A DNA stretch of 64,000 bases from contig CBDCYF010000005.1 in NCBI GenBank assembly GCA_965224065.1, positions 1,488,001 through 1,552,000 of the forward strand, written 5' to 3'. Below, piece by piece: positions 43,691 through 52,986 of this stretch. The position numbers were made by a program, and so were the translations under genes. The notes under the pieces were generated by a model. The model did no database searches. It was not told where the DNA came from and saw only the letters and a program-made list of their open reading frames with translations. The stretch's first letter is position 1. Every line of letters starts with the position of its first letter. This stretch comes from JAOTZA01 sp965224065 (GTDB taxonomy: Bacteria; Acidobacteriota; Thermoanaerobaculia; Multivoradales; JAHEKO01).

Positions 43691-43705
43691 AGCGCTTAAA
43701 GCGCT
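43691..43705. terminator. Small bidirectional hairpin between convergent genes
   Basis: AGCGCT repeats either side of TAA (43691-43696, 43700-43705) pair perfectly. It overlaps the end of the lytic transglycosylase gene. The stem is short, with no long T-run, so it is weak. Confidence 0.35.
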
Positions 43706-44400
43706 TCGCTGGCCTCTAAACCCAGAAACGAGTAGATGCGGCGAATGTAGCCGACGGTCTCTCGAAAGGGAGGCACACCGCCGTAACGATCCACGTTGGC
43801 CTCGCCGGCGTTGTAGGCCGCCAGGACCCGCGGCAGATCGTCCGAGAACCGCCCCCGAAGCCACTTGATGTAGCGCACCCCGGCCTCCAAGTTGGATTCG
43901 GGCTCAAACAGCCGCCGCTCGGGGACGCCAAACCGCCGCGCCGTGGCGGGCATCAACTGCAGCAACCCACGCGCCCCCTTGACCGATACCGCCCGAGCGT
44001 CGAAGGCCGACTCGGCGCGTACCATCGCAGCTACCAGGCTCGGATTGACCTCGTGCCGTTTGGCGGTGTCGAAGATCAACTGACCAAAGGGGGTCTCGGG
44101 GACTTCGTCGGTCGGCCGAAATCCCAGCTCCAACCCTCGGCTGTCGGCTGGTCTGACGTCGGCCGTCTCCACCGGCGGCAGGATCTCGTCGTCGATCAGG
44201 CGCTCGACCATGACGAGCGGTACCGTCATCACCCCGCCGGACTCGAGCTGGAGCCGCGCCTTCCCCTCTGTGACTTCGAAGGCCGAGACGCGCAGAAAGT
44301 GCCCGCTCGAAAAGACCGCCAGCTCGGAGAAGGCCGTGGTCGCGGTCATCAGGCCCACGCCGGCCCAGACCAGAACAAAAAAGCCGCGCGTTCTTTTCAT
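43696..44400 (-). CDS. Lytic transglycosylase (SLT family)
   Basis: 234 aa from ATG 44400. N-terminal signal/anchor (about 6-25), an unassigned region (25-100), and SLT domain (about 104-225) with catalytic Glu130 in MVRAESAFD, GLLQLMPATA and LAAYNAGEANV. Cleaves glycan strands in the periplasm to 1,6-anhydro products. It lies 16 bp after the xerD stop. Confidence 0.88.
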   Translation of the reverse strand: MKRTRGFFVLVWAGVGLMTATTAFSELAVFSSGHFLRVSAFEVTEGKARLQLESGGVMTVPLVMVERLIDDEILPPVETADVRPADSRGLELGFRPTDEVPETPFGQLIFDTAKRHEVNPSLVAAMVRAESAFDARAVSVKGARGLLQLMPATARRFGVPERRLFEPESNLEAGVRYIKWLRGRFSDDLPRVLAAYNAGEANVDRYGGVPPFRETVGYIRRIYSFLGLEASEAL

Positions 44401-44416
44401 CGGGACCGATGGCGCC

Positions 44417-45310
44417 TCAGGATCGGGGATGGAATCGCTCGTACAGGCTCCGGAGGCGTTGTTCGTGGATGTGAGTATAGATCTCGGTGGTCGAGATGTC
44501 GGAGTGACCGAGCATCGCCTGGACGGCCCGCAGGTCGGCTCCGTGCTCGAGCAGGTGGGTCGCAAAGCTGTGGCGAAGCACGTGCGGCGACAGGCGGTTC
44601 AGACCGGCGGTGGTGCCATGCCCGCGCAGGATCTTCCAGAACCCCTGGCGGGTCAAACCCGCCCCCGTCCGGTTGACAAAGACCACGTCGTGCCGTCCCT
44701 TGGCCAGCCGCGGGCGAGCCGTGTCGAGATAGCGCTGCACCCAGGCCTCCGCCTGCTCACCGACCGGGACCATTCGTTCGCGTGAGCCCTTGCCCATCAC
44801 CAGCACAAAGCCGACGTCGAGCCGGAGCTGGGCCAGCCGCAGACCGACCAGCTCGCTGACGCGGAGACCCGAGGCGTAGAGAAGCTCGATCATCGCCCGG
44901 TCCCTCAGACCGAGATCGGTCGAGGTGTCGGGAGCCTGCAACAGTGCCTCGACCTCTCCCTCGGCCAGCACCCTGGGCAGCCGACGCCACTTGCGCGGCG
45001 GCACCAGATTGACCGCCGGATCGTCGGCGCGCTCGCCGTTCTCGACCAGATGGGCGAACAGGCCGCGAATCGCCACCAGCGCGCGGCGAACCGAGCTCGG
45101 CGCGAGCCCTTCGCGCCGCAGCGCTCGCAGATGGGCCGTGAGGTGCTCCAGACCGGCGTCCAGAAGCGTTTGGCCACCCCGCTCCAGGCGCCGGACGAGG
45201 CGGGACAGGTCGCGGCGGTAGGCCTCCACGGTCAGCGGCGCCAGACCCCGCTCGTGCGACAACGTGTCGAGATATCGATCCAGGAGCCGCTGCGAAGGCG
45301 ATGGCGTCAA
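44417..45310 (-). CDS. xerD: Tyrosine recombinase XerD
   Basis: 297 aa, normal XerC/D size. Catalytic set complete: Arg150 (GLRVSEL), Lys174 (MGKGSRER), His243/Arg246 (SPHVLRHSFA), His269 (LGHSD), Tyr278 (TEIYTH). Resolves chromosome dimers at dif. XerD is favoured over XerC by the C-terminal HEQRLRSLYERFHPR pattern, though this is a judgement by eye. No phage or integron features are nearby. Confidence 0.9.
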   Translation of the reverse strand: MTPSPSQRLLDRYLDTLSHERGLAPLTVEAYRRDLSRLVRRLERGGQTLLDAGLEHLTAHLRALRREGLAPSSVRRALVAIRGLFAHLVENGERADDPAVNLVPPRKWRRLPRVLAEGEVEALLQAPDTSTDLGLRDRAMIELLYASGLRVSELVGLRLAQLRLDVGFVLVMGKGSRERMVPVGEQAEAWVQRYLDTARPRLAKGRHDVVFVNRTGAGLTRQGFWKILRGHGTTAGLNRLSPHVLRHSFATHLLEHGADLRAVQAMLGHSDISTTEIYTHIHEQRLRSLYERFHPRS

Positions 45311-45316
45311 ATCGGA

Positions 45317-46567
45317 TTACGACCGGAGCTCGAGCCCGCGAGCGTCGCAGATCGAGCGGATCTCCCCTTCGGCCAGAAGGGTCTCCGATTCCTTGGCCCG
45401 GCGAAAGACTTCGTCGACCACCTCGTCGACCGGCTCGGCGCCGTGGGCCCGCAGCCAGTAGACGACATTTGACCGGCCGCTCATCGGACCGATCTCGATC
45501 TCCTGCCGGCGCCCGAGAAGCGAGGCCGGAACGCCGGAGTAGACCCGGTCGGCGAGCCAGTCGTCGCCTTTTTCCTGTGCCTTGATGATGGCCGCCGCAT
45601 GGACCCCGGTACCGGTGCGAAACGCGTCCTTGCCGACGATCGGGTAGTTGTCCGGCAGCGCCGCACCGGTCGCCTCGGCCACCAACCGGCAATAGTCCGG
45701 CAGCGCGGTGAGATCTCTCCGGCTCCAATCGAGCAGACACAAGTTGACCAGCAGCGTATCCATCGAGGTATTGCCACAGCGCTCGCCGATGCCCAACGCC
45801 GTGGCGTGCAACCGATCGGCGCCGGCCTCGGCCGCCGCCAGGGTGTTGGCAACCGCCAGGCCGCGGTCGCGATGACCGTGCCAGTCCACGCGGACGTCGT
45901 CGGCCAGCGAGTCAACCAGCGAGCGGATAAAGCCGACCAGATGCCGCGCTCCGTCCGGGGTCGCGTGCCCGACGGTGTCCGCGATGCAGACCCGGCGCGC
46001 TCCCGACTCGACCGCCGCGGTGTAGAGCCGGCGCAGATCGTCGGGAGCGGCCCGGGTGGTGTCCTCGGTCACAAACATCACCGGCAGGCCTTCGTCCACC
46101 GCCATCTGGACGGCCTCTTCGGTCAACGCGACGAGCCGGTCGACGTCCCACCCCTCGGTGTACTGCCGGATCGGACTCGAACCGATAAAACACGCCACCT
46201 CGATCGGCAGACCGACCTGTTGAGAGATCTCGACGATGGGCTCGATGTCCCGGCGCACCGTCCGCGCCGCGCAGTTGGCCACGATCGGCAGCTTCTGCTC
46301 GACGATCTCTTGCGCCAGGCGGCGTACCGAGTCGACCACGTGTGGTCCGGCGCCCGGCAGGCCGATGTTTGCGGAGTCGATCCCCAGCTCGGCCATCTTG
46401 TGGAGAATCTCGAGCTTCTGCTCGATCGTCGGCGTCTTGACCGACGGCGACTGCAGCCCGTCGCGCAGCGTCTCGTCATTGACCTCGACATGCCCGCGAG
46501 CGGGCTCGGGCGCGGCACCCTCGGGGCGGTTCCAGTCGTAGATCAGGTCGGATTCGGACAGGGTCAT
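45317..46567 (-). CDS. LeuA/NifV-type acyltransferase (2-isopropylmalate or homocitrate synthase family)
   Basis: Condenses acetyl-CoA with a 2-oxoacid. 416 aa TIM barrel with NDETLRDGLQS (metal Asp), DWHGHRDRGLAVANTL (metal HxH) and GIGERCGNTSMD. The C-terminal LeuA regulatory dimer domain is absent, so leucine feedback in the usual way is not expected. leuB lies 3 kb away on the same strand, favouring isopropylmalate synthesis, but substrate is not fixed by sequence. The barrel begins near residue 27; a GTG just before it is an alternative start. Confidence 0.8.
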   Translation of the reverse strand: MTLSESDLIYDWNRPEGAAPEPARGHVEVNDETLRDGLQSPSVKTPTIEQKLEILHKMAELGIDSANIGLPGAGPHVVDSVRRLAQEIVEQKLPIVANCAARTVRRDIEPIVEISQQVGLPIEVACFIGSSPIRQYTEGWDVDRLVALTEEAVQMAVDEGLPVMFVTEDTTRAAPDDLRRLYTAAVESGARRVCIADTVGHATPDGARHLVGFIRSLVDSLADDVRVDWHGHRDRGLAVANTLAAAEAGADRLHATALGIGERCGNTSMDTLLVNLCLLDWSRRDLTALPDYCRLVAEATGAALPDNYPIVGKDAFRTGTGVHAAAIIKAQEKGDDWLADRVYSGVPASLLGRRQEIEIGPMSGRSNVVYWLRAHGAEPVDEVVDEVFRRAKESETLLAEGEIRSICDARGLELRS

Positions 46568-46577
46568 GACAAAAACA

Positions 46578-46607
46578 ATTATAGGCGGCCCGGACCGGGC
46601 CGGTCGA
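46578..46607 (-). promoter_or_regulatory. Candidate sigma-70 promoter with near-leaderless transcript
   Basis: On the minus strand a perfect TATAAT (46583-46578) lies 18 bp from TCGACC (4 of 6 to TTGACA). A start about 7 nt on would be near 46571, only about 4 nt before the ATG at 46567. The spacer also holds a GGCCCGG/CCGGGCC palindrome. Confidence 0.45.
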
Positions 46608-46660
46608 AAACGGCTTCTGGAGCTTCAGGAAGAACGGTGACACGCTAGAGTCGGATCCGC

Positions 46661-48424
46661 ATGACTCTCCGCCCCGCAACGGTCGCCGAGATTCTGGTGC
46701 GCCAGGGTGTCCTGAGCGGTGAGCAGGGCGAGGAGATCCGGCGTGAGGCCAAGCTGGTGCCGGCCCGGCCCCGCAATCCCCGCTCCTTCGAGCAACAGAC
46801 ACCCGCCTACGACGTGATCGAACAGTTGGCTCTTCCCCACCGCGGGCAATCGGAGCGAATCGTCGGCGAGATCGACGTAGCGCGTGCCATCGCGCGCGAC
46901 GCCGGCGTCGAGTTCGTGCGCATCGACCCCTTGAAGCTCAACGCCGACTTCATCGAAGCCCGGATGTCGAGGCCGTTTGCCAAACGGCATCGCATGTTGC
47001 CGCTCGGGGTATCGGACGGCCGTTTGCAGGTGGCCTGCGCCGACCCCTACGACATTGAGGCCATCGACTCCTACCGGCGCATCGTCGGCCGCGAGATCGA
47101 AGTCAAGGTGGCCTCCGAACCGGAGATTCTGCGCGCGATCAACGAATTCTACGGCCTTCGGCATTCGGTCAAGCGAGCCGAAGACGACCTCCAGGCGGGC
47201 TTCGATCTGGGCAATCTCGAGCAGCTCGTCAAGATGCGCAGCTCGGCCGAGATCGAATCGAGCGACAAGCATGTCGTCAACGCCGTCGAGTTCATGCTCC
47301 AGCACGCCTACGACACCCGGGCGAGCGACATTCATATCGAGCCCAAACGGGACCTGTCGTTGATTCGTTTCCGGATCGACGGCGTGCTGCACGACATCCA
47401 GACCATCCCCAAGGTCGTCCACAAGGCGGTGGTCAATCGGCTCAAGACCGTGTCGCGCCTCGACATCGCGGAGAAACGCCGGCCCCAGGACGGGCGGGTC
47501 AAGACCACCCGTGGGGGTCTCGAAGTCGAGCTGCGCGTATCGACCCTGCCGGTGGCGTTTGGCGAAAAAGTCGTGCTGCGGATCTTCGACCCCGAGATGC
47601 TCAGCCAGGAGCTCGAGAACCTGGGCTTTTTCCTCGACGAGCTGGACAAGTTCAACGACTTCATTACCCGGCCCCACGGAATCATCCTGGTCACCGGGCC
47701 CACCGGCTCGGGCAAGACGACGACGCTCTACTCGGCGCTCAAGACGGTCGCCAGCCGCGAGCTGAACGTCACCACGATCGAGGACCCGATCGAGATGGTC
47801 GACGAGGAGCTCAACCAGACCGCGGTGCAGCGCAAGGCCGGGATCGGGTTCGCCACCGCCCTCCGGCACATCTTGCGGCAGGACCCGGACGTGATCATGG
47901 TGGGCGAGATCCGCGACTCCGAGACCGCCCAATACGCGGTGCAGGCCGCGCTGACCGGGCATCTGGTGTTCTCGACCCTGCACACCAACGACGCGGCCGC
48001 CTCGATCACCCGGCTGGCGGATCTCGACATCGAGCCCTACCTGATCTCGTCGACCCTGATCGGTGTGGTGGCGCAGCGTCTGACCCGCAAGATCTGCCCC
48101 CACTGCTCCACCGACCACGTGCTGAGCCCGCTCGAGACCAAAACGCTCCGGCTCTCGGTGCCCGAGGGCCGGCGAGTGCAAGTCAAGATCGGCGACGGCT
48201 GTGTAGAGTGCCGGGGGACGGGACATCTGGGCCGAACGGCGATCTTCGAGATCCTGCCGGTCGACGAGGCGATTCAGGCTCTGGTCCTGGAGGGCGCCGA
48301 TGCCGCCCGCATCAAGCGCGAGGCGGTCAAAAACGGTATGCGCACGCTCCGGCAGTCGGCGCTGCGCAAGCTCTCGGACGGCGTGACCTCGTACCAGGAA
48401 GTCGTCCGTGTGACCGCGCTCTAG
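46661..48424 (+). CDS. PilB/GspE-type secretion ATPase (type IV pilus or type II secretion)
   Basis: Hexameric cytoplasmic motor ATPase, 587 aa. N-terminal MshEN-like domain (about 1-165), then Walker A GPTGSGKT (346-353), Asp box ASDIHIEP, Walker B LRQDPDVIMVGEIRD in part, the His box STLHTND, and a tetracysteine zinc site (CPHC and CVEC). No other pilus or secretion genes are in the window, so pilus versus T2SS is open. Confidence 0.9.
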   Translation: MTLRPATVAEILVRQGVLSGEQGEEIRREAKLVPARPRNPRSFEQQTPAYDVIEQLALPHRGQSERIVGEIDVARAIARDAGVEFVRIDPLKLNADFIEARMSRPFAKRHRMLPLGVSDGRLQVACADPYDIEAIDSYRRIVGREIEVKVASEPEILRAINEFYGLRHSVKRAEDDLQAGFDLGNLEQLVKMRSSAEIESSDKHVVNAVEFMLQHAYDTRASDIHIEPKRDLSLIRFRIDGVLHDIQTIPKVVHKAVVNRLKTVSRLDIAEKRRPQDGRVKTTRGGLEVELRVSTLPVAFGEKVVLRIFDPEMLSQELENLGFFLDELDKFNDFITRPHGIILVTGPTGSGKTTTLYSALKTVASRELNVTTIEDPIEMVDEELNQTAVQRKAGIGFATALRHILRQDPDVIMVGEIRDSETAQYAVQAALTGHLVFSTLHTNDAAASITRLADLDIEPYLISSTLIGVVAQRLTRKICPHCSTDHVLSPLETKTLRLSVPEGRRVQVKIGDGCVECRGTGHLGRTAIFEILPVDEAIQALVLEGADAARIKREAVKNGMRTLRQSALRKLSDGVTSYQEVVRVTAL

Positions 48425-48430
48425 TCTCGC

Positions 48431-48445
48431 CGGCTCGTTGAGCCG
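48431..48445. terminator. Small hairpin between convergent pilB-like and clpX-like genes
   Basis: CGGCTC and GAGCCG pair over GTT. No T-run follows, so any terminator role is weak. Confidence 0.3.
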
Positions 48446-48448
48446 AAA

Positions 48449-49516
48449 CTACGCCAGCGCCGCCTCGACCTGCGCCACGTCGATCCGAAGGGTCCCCTCG
48501 TCGGCGTGCTCGGGCGGGCCGAACTCGTAGGGCCGAATCACCCGCCGGAAGACCTCCTTGATCGCCCGGGCTCCCAGCCTGGGCTCGGTGGCCGCGGCGC
48601 GGACGATTGCGCGCGCGGCCTGCGGCGAGAGCTCGAGCACGATGCCAAAACGGGCGAAGAAGTCTCGGCTGGCGGCCAGCGGCGAGTCCTCGCCGTCGAC
48701 AAAGATCTCGAAAAGCTCTTTCTCCCCCAGGTTCTCCAACAAAACGACACCGTCGAACCGGGAGAGAAACTGCGGCGACATCCCATAGTCAAAGAGGTCC
48801 GCGCTTCTCAGCCACTCGCGCAACGAGAACGACGTCTCCTCGTGCACACCCTGGGAATCCAGGACCGTGACCGGCTGGAGCGCGCCGCGGTCCTGTCCGA
48901 CCGTGACCCGATCGTAGACCGCGTCATAGAGACCCTCGAAGGCGCCCGCGGCGACAAACAGAATGCCGCGAGTGTCCAGAAACGTACGGCCACCGCCGGC
49001 CGCGTCCGGAAGATGGAGCGGGAGGCGCTCGTTCTCCATCACCGTCAAGAGCGCTTCCTGCGCCCGGATGCCGGCGACGTGGGGATCGCCCCCGATCGAC
49101 GCCCGGATCTTGTCGATTTCGTCGACAAAAACGATGCCTTGGGCGATCCGCTCGAGACAGGACTCCAAGGGGGCGTCCTCACCAAGCTGTTCGCGAGCAC
49201 GCTCCATCAGCCGGCGCAGCAATCTCTCGCCGGGCGCTCCCTCTTCGGCCTCCTGCGCCAGGATGTTGGCGTGCACCCGGACCAGTGTGGAGCGGTCGGC
49301 GAGCGAGGGGTGGCGGGAGAGAAAGGCCTCGACCGCGCGCATCAGCGTGGTCTTCCCCGATCCCGAGGAACCGATCAGCAGCACGTTCCCGGTGGCGATT
49401 CCGGCCAGCTTCTTGGCCATCGCGACCGAGATCTCCTGGATCGCCGCATCCTGGCCGAAAACGGTCTCGGCGAGCTCGGCGGCAATCTGGACGGGGGTAG
49501 GAGAAGCCTGGCTCAC
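48449..49516 (-). CDS. ClpX/HslU-like AAA+ ATPase without zinc domain
   Basis: 355 aa. Walker A GSSGSGKT (49-56), Walker B IVFVDEIDKI, and the small domain with LSPQAARAIVRAAATEP in part, plus the sensor-2-like GARAIKEVFRRVI. Overall plan is ClpX-like, but there is no N-terminal zinc-binding domain and no GYVG pore loop at the expected place (ILAQEAEEG instead). So it is probably not a ClpP unfoldase and may remodel a specific target. Cellular role unknown. Confidence 0.7.
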   Translation of the reverse strand: MSQASPTPVQIAAELAETVFGQDAAIQEISVAMAKKLAGIATGNVLLIGSSGSGKTTLMRAVEAFLSRHPSLADRSTLVRVHANILAQEAEEGAPGERLLRRLMERAREQLGEDAPLESCLERIAQGIVFVDEIDKIRASIGGDPHVAGIRAQEALLTVMENERLPLHLPDAAGGGRTFLDTRGILFVAAGAFEGLYDAVYDRVTVGQDRGALQPVTVLDSQGVHEETSFSLREWLRSADLFDYGMSPQFLSRFDGVVLLENLGEKELFEIFVDGEDSPLAASRDFFARFGIVLELSPQAARAIVRAAATEPRLGARAIKEVFRRVIRPYEFGPPEHADEGTLRIDVAQVEAALA

Positions 49517-49571
49517 GCCGCCCGAGTTTGGCTTCCGCCACTCGCGGGCGTCAAGCGGGTCCAGCGCTCAC

Positions 49572-50651
49572 CTAGCCGACCGGCTGAGCCGCTGCCACAC
49601 GCGTGGCGAGAAAGTCGCCCACTTGTGTGGTGGTGGCGCCGCCGCCCAGATCGGCCGTGGTCACGCCCTCGCGGATCGAGGCGGTCACCGCCTCCTCGAC
49701 CCCCTCGGCCGCTTCTCCGTGACCGAGATGATCGAGCAGCATGGCGGCCGACAGCACCGCCGCCACCGGGTTGGCGCGGTCGGTCCCGGCGTACTTGGGC
49801 GCCGAGCCGTGGACCGGCTCGAACATCGATGTCCTGCCCGGGTGGAGATTCGCCGAGGCCGCGATGCCCAGCCCGCCCTGGAGGGCGGCGCCCAGGTCGG
49901 TAACGATGTCGCCAAACATGTTGTTGGTCACGATGACATCGAACATCTCGGGTCGGCGCACCATCTGCATGGTCAGCGCGTCGACAAACAGATGGCTGGC
50001 CTCGATCTCCGGGTATTCCGCGGCGACATCCGCGAAGCACCGCTGCCACAAGTCGTGACCAAAGCGCATCACATTGGACTTGTCCGTCATGCACACCCCG
50101 CGGCGATTCTCTCGCCGCGCGTATTCGAAGGCGGCGCGCACGATCCGCTCGACGCCCTTGCGGGTGTTGATCTCTTCCTGCACCGCGACCTCATCGGGGG
50201 TCCCGCGCTTGAAGTTGCCGCCCACGCCCACATAGGCACCCTCGGTATTCTCGCGAAAGACCACAAAATCGACATCGGCGGTGCCCTTGTCCTTGAGCGG
50301 ACAGAGACGCTCGTCGTAGAGCTTGATGGGACGATAATTGATGTAGAGGTCGAGCTCGAACCGGATGCCGAGCAGGATGTCGGCGGCGTGCTTCATGTCG
50401 GGGACCCTGGGGTCGCCGTAGGCGCCGATCAGGATGGCCGCGTAGTTTTCCCGCAAGTCCTCCATCCCGCCCTCGGGGACGCTCTCACCCATCTCGAGAT
50501 AGCGGTCGGCGTTCCAGGGGAGCTCGACCAGCTCGAGCGGTAGCTGCCAGCGCTCGGCGGCGGCCGAGAGCATCTTGACCGCTTCGGCGGTCACGTCGAC
50601 GCCGATGCCGTCTCCCGGCAGGATGGCGATGCGCTGAGTCGGCCGCCCCAT
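49572..50651 (-). CDS. leuB: 3-isopropylmalate dehydrogenase
   Basis: Oxidises and decarboxylates 3-isopropylmalate in leucine synthesis. 359 aa from ATG 50651, preceded by GGGAGGTGG and sharing its A with the upstream stop. LPGDGIG starts the NAD fold. The loop NYRPIKLYDERLCPLK, FRENTEGAYVG, and the metal Asp set in NNMFGDIVTDLGAALQGG are clear. Tartrate or related beta-decarboxylating dehydrogenase is the alternative, but the length and the LeuA-family neighbour favour LeuB. Confidence 0.85.
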   Translation of the reverse strand: MGRPTQRIAILPGDGIGVDVTAEAVKMLSAAAERWQLPLELVELPWNADRYLEMGESVPEGGMEDLRENYAAILIGAYGDPRVPDMKHAADILLGIRFELDLYINYRPIKLYDERLCPLKDKGTADVDFVVFRENTEGAYVGVGGNFKRGTPDEVAVQEEINTRKGVERIVRAAFEYARRENRRGVCMTDKSNVMRFGHDLWQRCFADVAAEYPEIEASHLFVDALTMQMVRRPEMFDVIVTNNMFGDIVTDLGAALQGGLGIAASANLHPGRTSMFEPVHGSAPKYAGTDRANPVAAVLSAAMLLDHLGHGEAAEGVEEAVTASIREGVTTADLGGGATTTQVGDFLATRVAAAQPVG

Positions 50652-51823
50652 CAACCACCTCCCACAATGCGGCACAGATGACCGGTGACGATCGCCAGAT
50701 AGTTACCCAGGGCGTAGCCGATCAGGGCCATCAGGATCGCGGCCGGCACCAGGCTCTCGCGGTGGTGCGCCGCCACTACCGGTGCCGAGGCGGCGCCCCC
50801 GACGTTGGCCGCTGAAGCAATGGCCGCGCTGTGCACGTCGACCTTGAACAGCCACGCGCCGGCGAGGCAGAACAGCCCGTGGATCGCGATCCAGATCGCC
50901 GTGCCGACGAGGAACGCCGGCGCCTGAGCAAACCCGGCAAGCGACGCCGTCGCACCCATCCGGGCGACAAAGACGTAGAGGATCGCCATCGCCAGCTCGT
51001 GCGAGCCGGGGATCTGCTTGGCGCGTGTAAACGACAGGGCGATGCCCAGCGTTGTGACCAGCAGCACCACCCAGGTCGATTTCGAGATGACGGTTTCACC
51101 CCCGGCCTCCACCGGGGGCAACCTCTCCGCCAGCCAGCCGGCAAACCACGTCACCGCAAACGCGATCGCGCCGAGGTTGAGATAGTCGCGAAACGACGCC
51201 GGCCGCTCTTCCTTGGCCTCCGCCGCCGCCGCGGCCTCCATCTCGGCCAGGCGCTTGTCCGAGACCCCGGTCCAGCGGTTGAACTGCGCGGCGAAATTCT
51301 TTGACACCAGCAGCAGGGGCAGCCAACCGATGTAGATCACCGTGTCGGCCAGCACCGCCAGCCCGAACTGTTCCTCCGAAGTTCCCAACGCGTGGGCCGC
51401 GGCGGCCAGGTTGCCGGTGCCGCCGATCCAGCTCCCCGCCAGGGCGCCAAATCCGGTCCAGGCATCGGGCGCCAGCCAACGATGGACGACCAGATAGCCC
51501 ACCGGGGCGCCGATCATGATGCCCAGTGTCCCCATGAGCATTACCAGGACGCCCTTGCCCATCACCCTCACCGCGGCCCCGACGTCGACCGACACCAGGA
51601 GCAGCACGATGACCACCGGCAGCCCCACGTGGCGCAGCACGTCGTACGTCGGTGAGGACTCCGGCAGCACACCGACGTTGCGCAACACCACCGGCGTGGC
51701 GTAGATCCAGATCAGCGGGATGATGTAGCGAAAGAGCTTCCACCCGGTGACCCGCTGGAGCCAGAAAAAAAACGCGGCGATGGCCGTGAGGGCCGCCGCC
51801 ACGGCCACCGGGGACTCGATCAT
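50651..51823 (-). CDS. DUF819 family membrane protein (YjcL-like)
   Basis: 390 aa with about 10-11 hydrophobic segments. It carries the GSWIGGTGNLAAAA motif and the later ANVGGAASAPVVAA typical of DUF819, thought to be transporters of unknown substrate. A charged cytoplasmic loop lies in the middle (EAAAAAEAKEERPAS). It overlaps leuB by 1 bp, so the two are co-transcribed; a link to a branched-chain metabolite is possible but unproven. Confidence 0.78.
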   Translation of the reverse strand: MIESPVAVAAALTAIAAFFFWLQRVTGWKLFRYIIPLIWIYATPVVLRNVGVLPESSPTYDVLRHVGLPVVIVLLLVSVDVGAAVRVMGKGVLVMLMGTLGIMIGAPVGYLVVHRWLAPDAWTGFGALAGSWIGGTGNLAAAAHALGTSEEQFGLAVLADTVIYIGWLPLLLVSKNFAAQFNRWTGVSDKRLAEMEAAAAAEAKEERPASFRDYLNLGAIAFAVTWFAGWLAERLPPVEAGGETVISKSTWVVLLVTTLGIALSFTRAKQIPGSHELAMAILYVFVARMGATASLAGFAQAPAFLVGTAIWIAIHGLFCLAGAWLFKVDVHSAAIASAANVGGAASAPVVAAHHRESLVPAAILMALIGYALGNYLAIVTGHLCRIVGGG

Positions 51824-51861
51824 CGGCAGAAAGATATCAGAGGGGCGGTCGGCGGCCGGGG

Positions 51862-52626
51862 TTAGCCTGGGGCGGGGATCCGGTTCCCGACCGGCCCCAC
51901 GGGGACCCGGGCGGCGACAAACGATGCCGCCATCGGCGGGCAGAGCCAGGCCGAGTGCAGCTCCGGCCAGTCTTCACCCACACGACCCGCCCCGTTACCC
52001 ATCGAAAGACACTTGCCGAGCAGGTCGTTACGGCGAACCGTGGCGGTCATCGGGACCACGTTGTCGGTTGCGGGCTCGAATAGCAGGTGATGGAGACCGC
52101 GGGCTCCGGTGGCGTAGGCAGCCGGTCGGCGACCCAGATACGAGACCGTGCGCTCCCAGGATCCCAGAGCCGGCCCGTCACCGAGCGACGGACTTCCCGG
52201 CTCGGCTTCGACCGTCAAGGTCGCGCCGCGCGACACCTTCCATACGCAGCGGCCGGTGGCGGCGGAGACCGAACGAGGGTACGAAAAGTCTGCCGTGCGG
52301 GCGGGCTGATCGGCGATCCAGCGGGCCCCGGGGGTCACCCACGCCGGCAGCAGAATCGACCGGATCCAGACCGAGGGGGCTCCGTCCCCGTCGAGGGTAC
52401 AGAGCTGGAGCTGAAACTGGGGATAGGAGACTCGGGCCAGTGGCAAAAAACGAAACCGCGCCCGGCGGTGCCGGCAGAGAATTCCGGACGCAAATACCAC
52501 CTCGCCGCTCTCCGACTCCAGCACGTCGTAACGCAGGGGAGACGGTGGCTCCGGCAACCCAGCGCGCGGGAGCGCCCAGTTCAGGTAGAGACAGTCTTCG
52601 AGAACCGCGCGGCCGGTCGTGGGCAC
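51862..52626 (-). CDS. DUF2071 (YqjF-like) family protein
   Basis: 254 aa, cytoplasmic. Blocks LNWALPRAGL, FASGILC, PQFQLQLCTLDGDG and PSVWIRSILLP match the DUF2071 pattern (acetoacetate-decarboxylase-like fold). No catalytic assignment. It lies 45 bp after the CDGSH gene on the same strand and is probably in one transcript. Confidence 0.6.
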   Translation of the reverse strand: MPTTGRAVLEDCLYLNWALPRAGLPEPPSPLRYDVLESESGEVVFASGILCRHRRARFRFLPLARVSYPQFQLQLCTLDGDGAPSVWIRSILLPAWVTPGARWIADQPARTADFSYPRSVSAATGRCVWKVSRGATLTVEAEPGSPSLGDGPALGSWERTVSYLGRRPAAYATGARGLHHLLFEPATDNVVPMTATVRRNDLLGKCLSMGNGAGRVGEDWPELHSAWLCPPMAASFVAARVPVGPVGNRIPAPG

Positions 52627-52671
52627 GGAGCTACGACCTTCGAGATCTCGGCCGGCGCGGATGGCGAGCGA

Positions 52672-52923
52672 TCATCCGTCGTCGGGTGGCAGGTGCTTGT
52701 GGCTGCCGTCGCAGTACGGCGAATCACCGGTGATCTTGCATTGGCACAGCGCGACCCGGCGGGCCTCGTCGATCTCGAAGCGAAGCGGCTGGAACTCGGT
52801 GCCCTTGTGGGAGCCGTCGCAAAAGGGCTGGTCCTTCGACCGGCCGCAAACACACCAGAAATACTCGCCCGGCTCGAGCTCCAGAACGGCCGGCAAACGG
52901 TTCGCAACCACTGGATCCGCCAT
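52672..52923 (-). CDS. Double CDGSH-type iron-sulfur protein
   Basis: 83 aa with two CDGSH half-motifs: CVCGRSKDQPFCDGSHKG and CQCKITGDSPYCDGSHKH. Each gives the C-x-C...C...H ligands of a redox-active [2Fe-2S] cluster. Soluble tandem CDGSH proteins of this size are common in bacteria; the role is likely electron or cluster transfer. Confidence 0.88.
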   Translation of the reverse strand: MADPVVANRLPAVLELEPGEYFWCVCGRSKDQPFCDGSHKGTEFQPLRFEIDEARRVALCQCKITGDSPYCDGSHKHLPPDDG

Positions 52924-52986
52924 GAACTAACTCCTCGGTAAGTGTACCGGTTGTTTCTCGTTTCTGCGATTGTCTCCGACCCGCGA

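Noticed and set aside
44417..45310. xerD as the integrase of a mobile island
   Set aside because: Size and motifs fit the housekeeping recombinase, and neighbours are ordinary chromosomal genes with no att-like repeats.
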